Assembly: GCA_003254885.1 (NCBI GenBank) | Contig: QANT01007852.1 | Coordinates: 1-64,000 of the forward strand | DNA: 64,000 nt | Reading direction: 5' to 3' | From: Purshia tridentata | Taxonomy: Eukaryota > Streptophyta > Magnoliopsida > Rosales > Rosaceae | Part shown: positions 50,625-62,399 of the stretch, piece after piece | Layout: the number at the start of each line of letters is the position of its first letter | Numbering within the stretch: position 1 is the first letter of the stretch | Notes under the pieces: model-generated | The model's database searches: none | What the model saw: only the letters and a program-made list of their open reading frames with translations | What the model was told of the DNA's origin: nothing | Program-made: the position numbers and the translations under genes

Positions 50625-51727
50625 ATGGAACAAGTACTAGACATATTCCTGATACTTATGGAACAAGTACTAGACATGTTCAAGAGTGTTTTAAATCAAA
50701 AACCTAAGGTAAGCCATTGACTCACAAACCCTCTCATCTTGATAATCAAGCCAAGGATTTGGTATTCCTCTAACCCAATTACTCACTTGGATTGTGTTTT
50801 TTGTGTGCATGTGCAATCCGAGGGCAGACCTACCCTTTTGATGAGTTTTCCTTGTTTGAGATTCAAAGATCTCATTGTGTGTTGGTTAGACTAGAAAATT
50901 GTTAAAGGTTATTCTTTGTGACAAGCATGCTAAGACTGAGAGCTTGGTGGAATTGCATGTGAATTTGGAGTTGCTGCCTACTGAAACCTAGCACAGTACT
51001 TTGGGGTAAGGAGCTTTGAACTGAGTTGTGAACCCTATTTAATCCTTGGTAATGTTGCATTGAGTGTGTTGGTATGCTTCGTTTTGGCAAGAGAGTCTAA
51101 AGCCATGAGTTTTGCAGAAAAATCTCGTTTTCTGATTTTGGTAGTCACTGACCCTGTGACACTCCTTTTAAAAACTGTACTTTTTGGTAAGGTATCTTGA
51201 CCTGATTATTGGTGAACATAAATTAGACATCCCCATGGTCATTTCAAGACCAAGATCACCTTAATCCGACTTGGGGTGTGTTTTTGGTGTAATTTCTAAG
51301 TTAGCCCAGTGAATCTGAAATTTTGACAGCAAAACCCTGCTTGCATGTCTATGTTTTCTAGCCTAACCTTCTGTTCCTTGTTATCTATTTATAAACTGAT
51401 ATTTGTGGAATGATGTTAGACCATTAGAGGTTAGTTTTTACTGGTTTGAGGTTGTGGCATCTCACTCACTCGACCCTTGGATTTGGAGGATGAGCATAGC
51501 TCTCAAATCCTAGGCATGATTGAATGATGAAACTTTATTGATCTACAGCTCCGAAACGTTTGATATTTTTTTTGCATAAACCTCTGCATGTCTAGAATCA
51601 TTGTACCAATTTTCAAAGTATTCAAATCTGCATTTATTTTTCTGAAAATCTTGGAGTGTACCCTGCCCCAGTAAGGCTATTCCCTAGCAATCAGTAGTGT
51701 GTTAGTCTTTCTATTTATTTAATAAAA

Positions 51728-51842
51728 GTATGGTTCTTATGAAAAAAACAGTGATTAATATGTGAAGTATTTATAGATGTGTTAGCACATGGTTCTTATG
51801 AAAAAATAGTGATTAATATGTGAACTATTTAGAGATGTGTTT
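51728..51842. repeat. Tandem duplication of about 57 bp
   Basis: Two adjacent copies beginning ATGGTTCTTATGAAAAAA and containing GTGATTAATATGTGAA differ at a few positions. They lie inside the CACTA element. Confidence 0.8.
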
Positions 51843-52877
51843 AGTACTTATGCATAGGCCTCTATGAGGAAGACATCCATGCAACATGCAATATGAGATG
51901 TGGTGTCGAAAATTTGTTTAGATCAATATAGATAGAGCTGCTATGCACTTTTTGGTTTAAAGAAAATTGCAGATTTTTTAATTAAGGGTTGCAGCTGCCG
52001 GATTTTGGAGGAATTACTGCTGCTGTCATGCTGGTTTTTTGTGAAGAAACAATTGGATTAGATTAGACTTGCTGCTGCATGCCTATATAACTTGTGAATT
52101 GTGGCTTATTTTTGAACACCAAGTGTATATATGAAAAGAAGAAATAGGGTAGTTTAGATGCACTAGCTTGTTTAATTTTAATTTTGTAATCCCTTTTGGG
52201 TGAATGATGGTTAAGTACATTTGATGATGACATTTTGTGTAATCCTTTTTGGATGATGACATTTATGACAAAGGGAAACTTAATTTTAACTAACTTATTG
52301 CAGTTATGCGTTCGGGTATTTTTGAAATTGTTAGCAGGTTTTGATTTGGGTACTAAAGTACTATTACCAATGTTATCACTTGTCCATTACAAAGACTAAT
52401 AAATAGCACAATTCACATATCACTCTTTATGTGGGAACAAAATTATAGTTATCAGTCAAGGCAATAACTGGTGTTTTTATAGATACTAAATATCTTAAAT
52501 TTTATAAAAGCTGGTAAAATGGATAAATTTTACATTAGTTTTATATTTACAATGATGTATTAGACCTACTAAGTACTATGTTAAAATAGAGAAAAACGCA
52601 TATTTAACATTTTATATACGTCAAAACATGATGTATTAGATATCTAATATTTGTTTCACTTAATTTGCTTATCGGAAACATAAAAAATTGATGTATTTGA
52701 TCTATCTTTAAATATTAGATTAAAAAGAAACCCGATGATAAAACATGTATTAGACATCTGTTAAAAACTGATGTATAAAATAGATACATTATACCTCACG
52801 CTTGAATACATCAGTTGAAAATATAATTATACATCGTTTCTGAACTGATGTATATTGATGTTTTTGTTTTAGTGCAA

Positions 52878-53700
52878 TTTCGTTTTTCTAGCTAGCTAGG
52901 TTGGCCAAGGCAATAATATATATGCATGGTTTAACCAAAGCACAATAATAATCCATAATACTTTAGTAAGGCTTGATTATAATACTCGTCTGGTGGAAAT
53001 TACCCATGATTGAGGAAAAGGGTTATATATGTTCATTTTAAGTGCAATGAGGCAGACGTTTGGACCCAACCATGTGGCAGACATTAGTGGAAAGAGACTT
53101 AATTGGAACTACGACTATGACCACTAATAAGTGAGGCAAAACCATCTAGATTTTGAATTATCTGTTATGTGTTTTCTTTTTACCATTTTTTATATTGTGT
53201 GTATAATGGAAAAATTTGTTACCCAAACCAAACAATGGAAAACTTTGTACACAAATAGTGATAAATGGAAATGTTAACATCACTTATATGGTAAGAGTTT
53301 CGTATTTTTACTAGTTTCATTCGTGATTATATTTTACAAATTCAAGAATTATAAATGTATGAATATGACTTCACGTATATATAGAACTGTTAAAAGGTGT
53401 CTTTATTTTCTTTTCTACTCATATACTTAGGCTACTCAAATTAAAAAATCAAATAAAATTAAACATAAACAAAATGAGAATCTGGATTCCTAACCCAAAA
53501 AGGGCCAAACCTGACCACGACCCATGGGTGAGCAAGCATTGATGCAACACTTATGAATTACACGCACAAACACACTTTAAGGCTAAAACCTGGGCTTCAG
53601 GAGCGATGTAGGGAATTGTTTGGACTTGGACTTCTCTTAGCCCAGTTCTTTGGGGATGAAATTTTTTGTGCACTCTTTTAAATAGTTACATTTGGTGGCG
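52878..53700. other. Intergenic spacer, no gene recognised
   Basis: AT-rich sequence; nothing beyond short frames was seen. Confidence 0.4.
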
Positions 53701-53713
53701 TTGAAAATTTTAG

Positions 53714-53853
53714 GTTAGGCAAGATACCATTTAATCGAAATACCACCTCTGGGAGTATTCAAGGGTGGCACTTGGAAGAATATCTTGTATTAGCTGATCC
53801 TAATCAGAGTTATGGGGTCTTGGAGGACTTGGACAGTATCACGTACACCAAGG
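53714..53853 (+). pseudogene. Unrecognised exon-like segment, plus strand
   Basis: A 140-nt open segment is bordered by an acceptor-like ATTTTAG| and a donor-like AAGG|GTATGTT. It encodes a protein-like stretch containing NTTSGSIQGWHLEEYLVLAD and YGVLEDLDSITYTK. The composition suggests a real exon, but no partner exon was identified nearby, so it may be a gene relic or part of a gene broken up by insertions. The family is not recognised. Confidence 0.4.
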
Positions 53854-54282
53854 GTATGTTCTATTGTTTTGGTACAAGTTTGTCATGCTCATACCATGAT
53901 TACAGGAATGCCTTTGAGGAGCGGAAACAAGATTTTAACATATATGGAGAGTCCTCACTCCTTTCTTCTGGAAGATAGTATTATCCCAAGAAACATGGCT
54001 GCCTTAATTTTGCAGTGTTTGTTCATGGATGAGTTATTTATTTTGTTCTCTAAAATCAGTAAGTTACTGTGACATTGTTTACCCTTCTCATCACATGCAG
54101 TCTCACACATAGTGTACATTTGTAGTATTAGCAAGGACCTAATATATTGTCATTCTCATAGGTTCATGTAAGTCCTTAATTTAGTACATCTTCAGCATAC
54201 ACAGAACAGATATATAGAATCAAGCTGCAAACATAATCTATTAGCATGAACTGCTATATAAATAGATATAGTAGTAACTCAC

Positions 54283-54380
54283 CTAATGAAGACATGGTGC
54301 AGGGTTTTGGTTCAAGCTTAGAAGCAGCAGCCTTCCAATCACCACAATGAATTAAGTACCTCTCACGCAATGGGGCAGAA
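54283..54380 (-). pseudogene. Unrecognised exon-like segment, minus strand
   Basis: The minus strand encodes LRERYLIHCGDWKAAASKLE and PKPCTMSSLG, ending at a clear donor CATTAG|GTGAGT (54283/54282). Its 5' limit is unclear and the Copia insertion begins only about 60 bp away (54443), so a host gene may have been interrupted. The family is not recognised. Confidence 0.4.
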
Positions 54381-55325
54381 TATGTATAGGTATTAGATAG
54401 ATGTGTGATCAGGGACCATTTCTTATATATATAGAGCAGCATTGTTGTGTTTTTGGCTCGCTTGAAAGAGAGTTTGGGAGTCCATGGAAGTGTCCTTGGA
54501 TGTTTGAATGAAGTTAGGAAGGTTAGAAGAGGTTCATGGTAGGTGGAACGACAAAGGAAGGCGAGAACGCATAAAAGTGTCCCAGAGGACCGGTCCCAAG
54601 GCTTGAGGACCGGTCCTACACGGGCATTTTGGGGCGTTTTGGAGAGGAAGCCTCTGGAGGACCGGTCCTAGGCTTGAGAGAACCGGTCCTCTGGGGTGTT
54701 TTACGGGTGTTTTGTGTCATAGCCACTGTAGGACCGTTCTACCCCTAGGAGGACCGGTCCTACACGTCCTAGGGAGTGTCGTGCTCACTGTGGGACCGAT
54801 CCCATGGCCATGGGATCGGTCCTACACTTGGTCATTCCGAGTTTCTCCTAGTTTTAGGACGTTTTATAATTCCTAGTTCATCCCTAATTGTATTCTAAAG
54901 CCTATAAGGTATAAATAAGTTCTTTAGTCTCAGAAAACCCTAAGAAGATTAACATTAAGAAGAGGAGAGTTTCTTAAGTCTTCATAAGTTCTAAAGAGAG
55001 ACAAAAACTCAAGTGTGAGATATATATTAAGACCTAGAGTGAGAGAGAATTTGTGTGATCATTGTAATTCCTTCTCAAAGTTAGTGAAATATATTGGGTG
55101 CTCGTCATGAACGTAGGCAATTGACGAACCACGCTAATTTGGTGTGTTGTTTCCTTTATTTATTCGCTATTTACTTTCTTTGCAAGTTTCATTGAAATCC
55201 ATCAAGAATAAGATCCGTAAAGGGAAAGGGTTAAATTGCTTGGAGTAATTTAATCTCAACAATTGGTATCAGAGCTTCGGGTTCAAGAGTTCTAAATAGT
55301 AGATGATAGGAATAACAGCGTAAGA

Positions 55326-56138
55326 ATGTCAGTTAAGCCTTTCAATGGGAAGGACAACTTTACACTGTGGCAAAGAAAGATGTTAAACGTCTTGATTCAA
55401 CAAGATCTGGATGTGGCACTGGAAGGGGTGGACAAGAAGCCCGCTAGCATGACAGATGCTGATTGGTTGAAGATCAACAAGAAAGCGAGAAGTTCCATTG
55501 AGTTACATCTGACGGATAGCGTGATGTTCAATGTCAAGGAAGCTTCAGCAAAGGTAACATGGGATAAGTTAGAGAGGCTATATATGGGAAAATCTCTTTC
55601 CAATAAGCTTTTCTTAAAGGATGAGCTCTTTAATCTTCGGATGGATGAAGGTGGAGATCTCATAGAGCATCTGAATTTGTTCAATAGAAGTGTTGCAGAT
55701 TTGCTACAGGTGGATGCCAAATATAGTGAAGAAGATAAGTCTTTATTGCTTTTATAGTCGATACCTTTATCGTTTAAGCACTTTAGGACTACTCTTATGT
55801 TTGGCAAAGAAACTCTAGTATTTGATGATGTTGTCACGGATATAATATCACATGTTAAGATGAATCAGAATACTGGGGAAAGCTCTCAAGGTGAAGGACT
55901 CTATGCCAAGGGTTCAGATGAGAGAGGTCGTAGCAAGAAGAATGGCAAATCTAAGAAAAAGAAGGAGAAGTTCAATGATTCCGATGAAGAAGATGGTTGC
56001 TTCGAGTGTGGTTCACTAGATCACTGGAAAAGGAATTGCCCCATACGGCTGGAGAAGAAGAAGAAAAGGGCTAAAAACTCAAGTAACGTCGTGTTCGTCG
56101 ATGGAGAGCTTTTGGTAGTATCTTCAGGTAATTGTTGA
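55326..56138 (+). pseudogene. Copia gag region
   Basis: A Ty1/copia Gag (UBN2-type) with FNGKDNFTLWQRKMLNVL at the start, KLERLYMGKSLSNKLFLKDE in the middle, a Lys/Ser-rich hinge and a CCHC knuckle near the end. Gag packages element RNA. It is broken and is interrupted at its 3' side by the nested insertion at 56133. Confidence 0.75.
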
Positions 56139-57881
56139 AATCATTTTATAGCATTTATTTAACCTTCAAATCATATATTTTAGTCCTTGTGGTTTAACTT
56201 CCTTCGTATTTTAATACTTATTTTAAATATTTTAGTTAATTAGTAAGCATTAGTAGTTTTTACCTATCTTTTAAATTTTAATTAGTTTTATTTATTAGTG
56301 TAATTTTATTTTTTTGGGTTTTTATTTAAGTTTGTTTTTTTTTTAAATTGTGTGAGTTTTAAATAAGTTCTTTTTTTTTTTTTTGAAGGTTTGTTGTGTT
56401 TAAACTCAAAGGCCCAAAAACAAAGAAAGTTGAAGGAGCCCAAAGGAAATTGAAGGAGCCCAAATGAAATTGAAGAAAGCCAAACATGCAAAGCCCATTT
56501 CTTCTCTTAGCAAATCATATTGTAACACATGGCATGATGACAACCTTTCCATGGTTGTCATCCACCTTCTCTTGTGTAAATGGTGTCACCATAAATTGTT
56601 GACACATGTCCTTTGGCCTTAGATATTTTATGATGTAATTTCCTAGAAACTTCCTCTCAAACCCTAGTATTTGCGTATTTAAGAAACCTTTAGCTCACAT
56701 TTGAGGATAATTACCTCATTTTTATTTTTGTTATCTCTTTTAGTATTCTCCTAGGATTTCTCTCAAATGCCTCTTTGGCTATTTTGTTAGAGAGAATAGG
56801 AAGTTTTAATACTTTGTTCATACACTTTTAAATTATTGCAATTAAAGTTTAATTTCCATGTCTCTCTTCTTCTTCTCCTTCTTTTATTTATTTATTTACT
56901 TCTAAGTTATTGTTTTATTTACTCTTGTCTAGTTTAAATGTCATTTATTTCTTCTTCTCCCTTTCATTTTAGTTTAATACTCATGGGTAGTCACTAAACC
57001 CCCTCACCAAGGTGAGGGGGAAGCACCACCATGTAAATTATCAAGTAAAGTTTTCTTTAATTGATTTCCCACCATTTAGATCTTACAAATTCTAGATTTT
57101 CTTCATAAAATGAGAAAAAATTAATTTTTCACCCTTGATATCATTTATCATGGGTAGTTAGAAATTCTTTCTACATTTTTGCTTTGTAATCAATTGTTTT
57201 AATATAAACTCTTTGAACTCTAGTTGTTCCCTGGTTTTGGTTCACTTGGGTTGCTTAAAGTTCATAATTTTTAAGAAAGAACAATATCTACCATACAATT
57301 ATTTAGTTTAGAGGTTAAAATATAAATATTATTGGGTGAGGGCATCAAGTTGACTCTTAGGTGCCCTCTTATGTGGAAAATTGCTAAGAAATTTATTAGA
57401 ATAATAATTATGGTGGTGTGGAACCTTAACCTTGGTGTTTATATCCTTGTTCAAGTTCTAGTCTTTAAATTATTGTTATTTTATTTCTTTTTAATTATTA
57501 CACTTACTTTCTTGTCTTTAAATTATTACTATTTTATTTCTTTTTAATTATTGCACTTACTTTTTTGTCTTTAAATTATTGCTATTTAATTTCTTTTTAA
57601 TTATTGCACTTACTTTCTAGTCTTTTAAATTATTGCTCTTTTGTTTATTTTTAATTCTTGCATCTAAATTCCTCTAGTTTTAATTTGTTTATTTTCTTTT
57701 AGTCAAGTAAACCTAAAAAAATCAACCAATCAATCTTTCTAAGCTAGGTTAGCTTTAAATTAATTTAAAGGTTTAAACTAGTGAATCCATATAACATTCC
57801 TTGAGGATCGACCTCGTTAACTGCCGTCTATACTATAGACTCGTTCACTTGCGAGTAAATAATTAAATAATTTTTACAAAA
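56133..57881. mobile_element. Nested insertion, probably a solo LTR of a Ty3-type element
   Basis: A non-coding 1.75-kb block sits inside the Copia interior, flanked by GTAAT (56128-56132 and 57882-57886). It starts TGTTGAAATC, and its right end (GAGGATCGACCTCGTTAACT ... CGTTCACTTGCGAG) resembles the U5 end of plant Athila/Tat-like LTRs. It does not end in CA as expected, so the exact class is uncertain. It contains a 40-bp-period AT-rich repeat (TTTAAATTATTRCTATTTTA, about 57460-57660). Confidence 0.6.
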
Positions 57882-59869
57882 GTAATTCTACTCCAAATTC
57901 TTGGTATTTGGACTCTGGATGCAATTTTCATATGTGTGCAAACAAAGAGTGGTTTCATACATATGAGGAATCTAGTGTAGGCAAAGTTTTGTTAGGAGAT
58001 AACTCTACGTGCAAGGTTCATGGCATAGGCACGGTCAAGGTGAAGATGCAAGGTGGAACAGTTAGGTTGCTTGAAGATGTAAGGTATGTTCCAACATTAA
58101 AGAGAAATCTTATTTCTCTTGGAAGTCTAGAGAGGAATGGGTATACATTCAAGTCTAAAAGGGGGACACTCAAAGTCACAAAGGGATCAAGTGTGATCAA
58201 GGGAGTCAAGCAACCAAATAATCTCTACAAGCTTTTAGGGATTACAATGTTAGGTGGAGCAGCCGCGTCTACCAAGGAGCATTGTGACAAGAGAGAGTGA
58301 GGGTATCTCACAAAGGAGGAGTCTTATCAAATAAGTGCTAAGGCTAAAGAAGAAGAAGTAGCAAGCCATGATTGCTGCTTGGTTAATTATTCATCAAAGA
58401 TTGACTTTAAGAATGCAGCAAGGGAAGTCAAGAAAGATGAAGGTTTGATTGTTGTTAGAGAAGAAGATGCAACCAAGGCAACTAAGGGAGTTATGAAGGT
58501 AAATCTAGTTCAAGAAAAGGCCAACTCTGGGCTGGTGGAGTATGACCCATGGGTTGAAGAGTATGGGCAACTACAACAATTAACCAAGGTACAAGAACAT
58601 GTGGAGCAAATAAGTACAAGGTTGTCCGGGCCCAAAAGTACCATCAAGCTAACTCACAAGTGTTGGTGGGAAAAGGACAGAGATTACTATGGTGTTAGTA
58701 AGGGAAATCCAGTTACATTCAAAGAGGCTTGTGAAAGCAAAGAATGGGAACGTCAGTGGAGTGCTAGGTTGTCTCTACAAAGAAACTTCAGTTGGAAGTT
58801 AGTTCCTAAATCCAAGGAGAAAGTTGGCTCTGAATGGGTTTATCGAACAAAAGGCAAAAAGAATCTTGAGGCTGCAGAAAAGATTCAAAAGGACAAGCTC
58901 GGGTTAAGCTTACTCAATATTCAAAGTTAGTTGATTGATGTGCGGCACCTTCTCACTTAAGGTGCATTGAGGCAAGGAGATTCTTGCCAAGGTGAAGGTT
59001 TAAGCAACATTTGGGTTCTTGGTTCTAGCTCGCCAAGGTGGAGATTGTTGTGTTTTTGGCTCGCTTGAAAGGGGGTTTGGGAGTCTATGGAAGTGTCCTT
59101 GGACATTTGGATGAAGTTAGGAAGGTTCGAAGAGGTTCGTGGTAGGTGAAACGACAAAGGAAGGCAAGAACGCATAAGAGTGTCCCAGAGGACTGGTCCC
59201 AAGGCTTGAGGACCAGTCCTACATGGGCATTTTGGGGCGTTTCGGAGAGGAAGCCTTTGGAGGACCGGTCCTAGGCTTGAGAGGACCGGTCCTCTGGGGT
59301 GTTTTACGGGTGTTTTGTGTCGTAGCCACTGTAGGACCGGTCCTACCCCTAGGAGGACCGGTCCTACACGTCCTGGGGAGTGTCGTGCTCACTGTGGGAC
59401 CAATCCCATGGCCATGGGATCAGTCCTACACGTGGTCATTCCGAGTTTCTCCTAGTTTTAGGAGGTTTTATGATTCCTAGTTCATCCCTAATTGTATTCT
59501 AAAGCTATAAGGTATAAATAGGTTTTTTAGTCTCAGAAAACCCTAAGAAGATTAACATCAAGAAGAGGAGAGTTTCTTAAGTCTTCATAAGTTCTGAAGA
59601 GAGGCAGAAACTCAAGTGTGAGATATAGATTAAGACCTAGAGTGAAAGAGAATTTGTGTGATCATTGTAATTCATTCTCAAAGTTAGTGAAATCTATTGG
59701 GTGCTTGCCGTGGACGTAGGCAATTGCCGAACCACGTTAATTTGGTGTGTTGTTTCGTTTATTTATTCACTATTTACTTTCTTTGCAAGTTTCATTGAAA
59801 TCCATCAAAAGCAAGATCCGTAGAGGGAAAGGGTTAAATTGCTTGGAGTAATTTAATCTCAACAAGCAT

Positions 59870-60289
59870 AACATAGGTCCTCCCATCAAGGCATCTCGGA
59901 TCCCAATCCTTGTACGACTCTATATTAGCCTCTACTTAATCCTTGTCTTATATATGTTTTGTTAGTAAGGTGTCCTAGTCAGTTTAGGTTTTATGTGTTA
60001 CTGTACCACTTGTAATCTAATAGGCCAAGTCATGGGCTTTACACGAATCTGGTTTAGGGTTGTATATATACAAGGGTTTTAACCCATTTAATGTTGGGCA
60101 CAATTTACCTATTCTACATGTTTTATAAGTCCTTCAGGTGTATAAGTCCCAGTTCAATAAGATTAACAATTTGCTTAAGTGAATCTCTTAGTTATGTTCT
60201 CATAACAGTTCTATTTGCTTATAGCCTATGAAATTGCATTGACTTATTCAATCCGAGTAGAACAAATGAATGTCTTTATGTCTTACAAT
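59870..60289. other. Possible LTR-like segment
   Basis: TGTTAGTAAGGTGTCCTAGT (59958) and a later TATATATACAAGG box resemble parts of a Copia LTR, but no partner copy is visible. No gene is supported. Confidence 0.3.
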
Positions 60290-60567
60290 TCATGGCAAGT
60301 TAATGCTCGAGAGTGTTTTCTGGCTCATGGCAAGTAGGGGGTGTTGAAGTCTCAAGGTGCTTCAAAAGATCAGCAAGAAGGAGATGTAAGATGTCGATAA
60401 CTAGAACATGCCAGACATATCAAAGTAGTGCCAGAGGTTCCTCCCCTTTACTTGCAATTCGGAGGCTTGACTGCATATATATCGTCAAAAAGCTTAGGAA
60501 GATGGGAATCAGAAGCACCCTCAAGAATAAATAAGAAAAGATAGAAGACGAATGGTTGTAAATTGTT
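60290..60567 (+). repeat. Dispersed 270-bp repeat, copy 2
   Basis: Closely matches 32069-32342. A 73-aa frame here is partly preserved in copy 1, but the family is not recognised and coding is not supported. Confidence 0.6.
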
Positions 60568-61780
60568 TATTCTTGGCCTGTTTATGTGAGGGGTTAGGTT
60601 AGGTAGATTTGATAGGTTTCAACTATACCTTGTTATGTTCCTTTAAGTTCAAGTCACTAGTAGCGGTATTGTACTATGTAATTTAGTTTAGAAAAAGGTA
60701 ATAATATCATAGATTGCAAAAACAAAGGATTATGAATTATACTTGTCACTCAAGGGCACCAAAAACTAAGCTCCTTCAGTCTGAAACATGCAGGATGATC
60801 GCATAAACAAGCTCTTAACAAAACAAACCCTTAAATGAAGCGCCTAGCATCCAAAACAGGTTCTCCCTCAAAACGACTTGTGGTCTTCAATCATCAAATT
60901 GTTCCATGCAAAAGCACTCTTCGATCATAAACGAAGGTGCCACTAAACCAATCACTAGCATCTTCAATCCATACAACTAAGAAATTCAATGATGAGAATG
61001 TAGTTCTTGTAATCACATAAGCAAATTAAGAGAATATCCCTCACGATCGTACATGTCCCACAAACCATCAGTAGCAACCTTCCGGAAGTTGGTCCTTGTT
61101 GTGATGGAGTAAAGCCTCTTCCAGTGCATCCAATATCATCATCTACAAGGGTTCTTGGGTTTTGGCTTTGGTGCCTCTCTCTCTAATTCTGGCACCTTTT
61201 TGGCTTTCTTTCTTTGGCTTCTCCATGGCCTAGGGTTTACAATCTTTGTTTGCAGGACCAGACCAAGCATATATGCATGGCAATTTCCTCTGTGTCTCCC
61301 TTCAAGTGCTTTGTCTTTAGGGATAACACCCCCACTAAGGTCAATGGTCAATATCTTGAAGCCATGTGAAGTCTCGCATATGAGTTCAGCCTCACTACCT
61401 TGGTCAACGGCCCATTGAGACCACCGTTCTGGATCGGATCCCATTGTGTGATCCGAATCGAACGGAGTGCACCGAGATCCTTCGCTTGATAAGCCAAAGT
61501 CAACGTTCCACCAATTACTCGGACTGGACCCTTTGTTCTGATCGGATGTCTCCGAGTATATTCCTTCGAGCATGGATCCTCTGACCACCATCTCACCCTC
61601 TTTTGAGTTTGGATCGGAAGCCATCGTCTCTTCTGAGCCGAGCATTGTCTGGGACAACCAATGCCCATATGGGTTGATCGCAATCCACAATCCCACTCAG
61701 ATCGGTTGGATCCTCTTCGGCTCATTCCCTTCCGAGCCGAGCATAACCCCCAGGGCCATTCATTACGCCTGACACCCCAA
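60568..61780. other. Spacer, probably with U3 of the following LTR
   Basis: No gene is supported. A 185-aa minus-strand frame (61139-61696) has no recognisable domain and lies in sequence rich in GGATCGGA/CCGAGC motifs that precede an LTR-like promoter, so it is more likely LTR sequence than a gene. Confidence 0.35.
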
Positions 61781-62170
61781 AGGTACATTTATGCTTTATA
61801 TTTATTGCTTATCAACTTTGCCTTACTTACCATTTAATGCAAGTGACTTCCAGCCATTTGGTAGTCACCTCTCTTGCATTAAATGGGAAGTTTGTTAGTC
61901 ACTTAGTCTGTTATAAGCTTAGCATCATGATCACCCCTACATACCCAAAGAAATATCTGATACCCTTTGCCTATAAATAAGAGCATGTTCATGAGGAAAG
62001 ATAGACACAATTCTCAGCACAAAAACTTACCCAAGCTCTGTAAACCCAGGAAACTTTACCTCTTTTCCTCCATCTTTCTTTCAAGTTCTTGCTGTGCTCT
62101 TCATTTACACTTGCATCTCTCTAACTTGACCATCGAAGTATCTTCGACTGGTACCACACCGGTGCTCTTT
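61781..62170 (+). mobile_element. Truncated LTR tail related to the Ty3-type family
   Basis: A TATAAATAAG box (61971) is followed by CTAACTTGACCATCGAAG and CCACACCGGTGCTCTTT (62155-62170), which parallels CTAACTTGACCGTCGGAG ... CCACACCGGTGCCCTCT in the LTRs of the 25-44 kb family. It stops abruptly where another LTR starts. Confidence 0.55.
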
Positions 62171-62399
62171 TGTAATATCCCTAAAAATATATATATAATA
62201 AGAAAATAAATTTAGTTATGGGCTTTATAATGGGCTAAGTACTTAACTTTGGATTATATATTTTTTAGCCCAAGTAAATAGATGTTTTAAAGAAGTGAAA
62301 AGCCCAACTAAATAAATAAAGGAAAAGGATATGTATATAGACATATACATATATGTTTGATGGCTAGATACTTGGAAGACAACTTTTACACTTGGATGG

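Larger units (their letters stand above)
47365..52874. mobile_element. CACTA transposon, 5.5 kb, both ends and target duplication present
   Basis: The left end (47365-47391, CACTACTGCAAAAACATC...) and the complement of the right end (52874-52848, CACTAAAACAAAAACATC...) are identical at 24 of 27 positions. They are flanked by the 3-bp duplication CAA (47362-47364 and 52875-52877), exactly the CACTA rule. Subterminal DNA repeats TGATGTAT/ATACATCA motifs, notably 52540-52860. No long open frame or recognisable transposase is seen, so it is non-autonomous or highly decayed. The left interior (47600-47900) looks like a plant 5' UTR (CT-rich, TGGGTTCTCTCTTTCTCT twice) and 48610-48650 looks like a small exon ending in a CTCAG|GTATG donor. 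These may be its own 5' gene parts or captured host sequence. Confidence 0.85.
54443..59864 (+). mobile_element. Copia-type LTR element, pol largely deleted
   Basis: LTRs at 54443-55261 and 59046-59864 (819 bp each, TGTTGTG...CTCAACA) are flanked by a perfect target duplication AGCAT (54438-54442 and 59865-59869). The primer site TGGTATCAGAGC (initiator Met tRNA) is at 55264-55275 and a purine-rich AAGGTGGAGAT precedes the 3' LTR. The interior has Gag (from 55326) with a CCHC zinc knuckle (CFECGSLDHWKRNC near 56000), a protease-type segment (LDSGCNFHMC near 57910) and a stub resembling the start of reverse transcriptase (WKLVPKSKEKVGSEWVY near 58795). Integrase and most of reverse transcriptase are missing, so it is non-autonomous. 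LTRs differ by a few per cent, older than the Ty3-type copy D. It has several breaks and a nested insertion. Confidence 0.92.

Noticed and set aside
61139-61696. 185-aa minus-strand frame
   Set aside because: No recognisable domain, no splice or promoter context, and it lies in sequence that looks like the U3 of an LTR.
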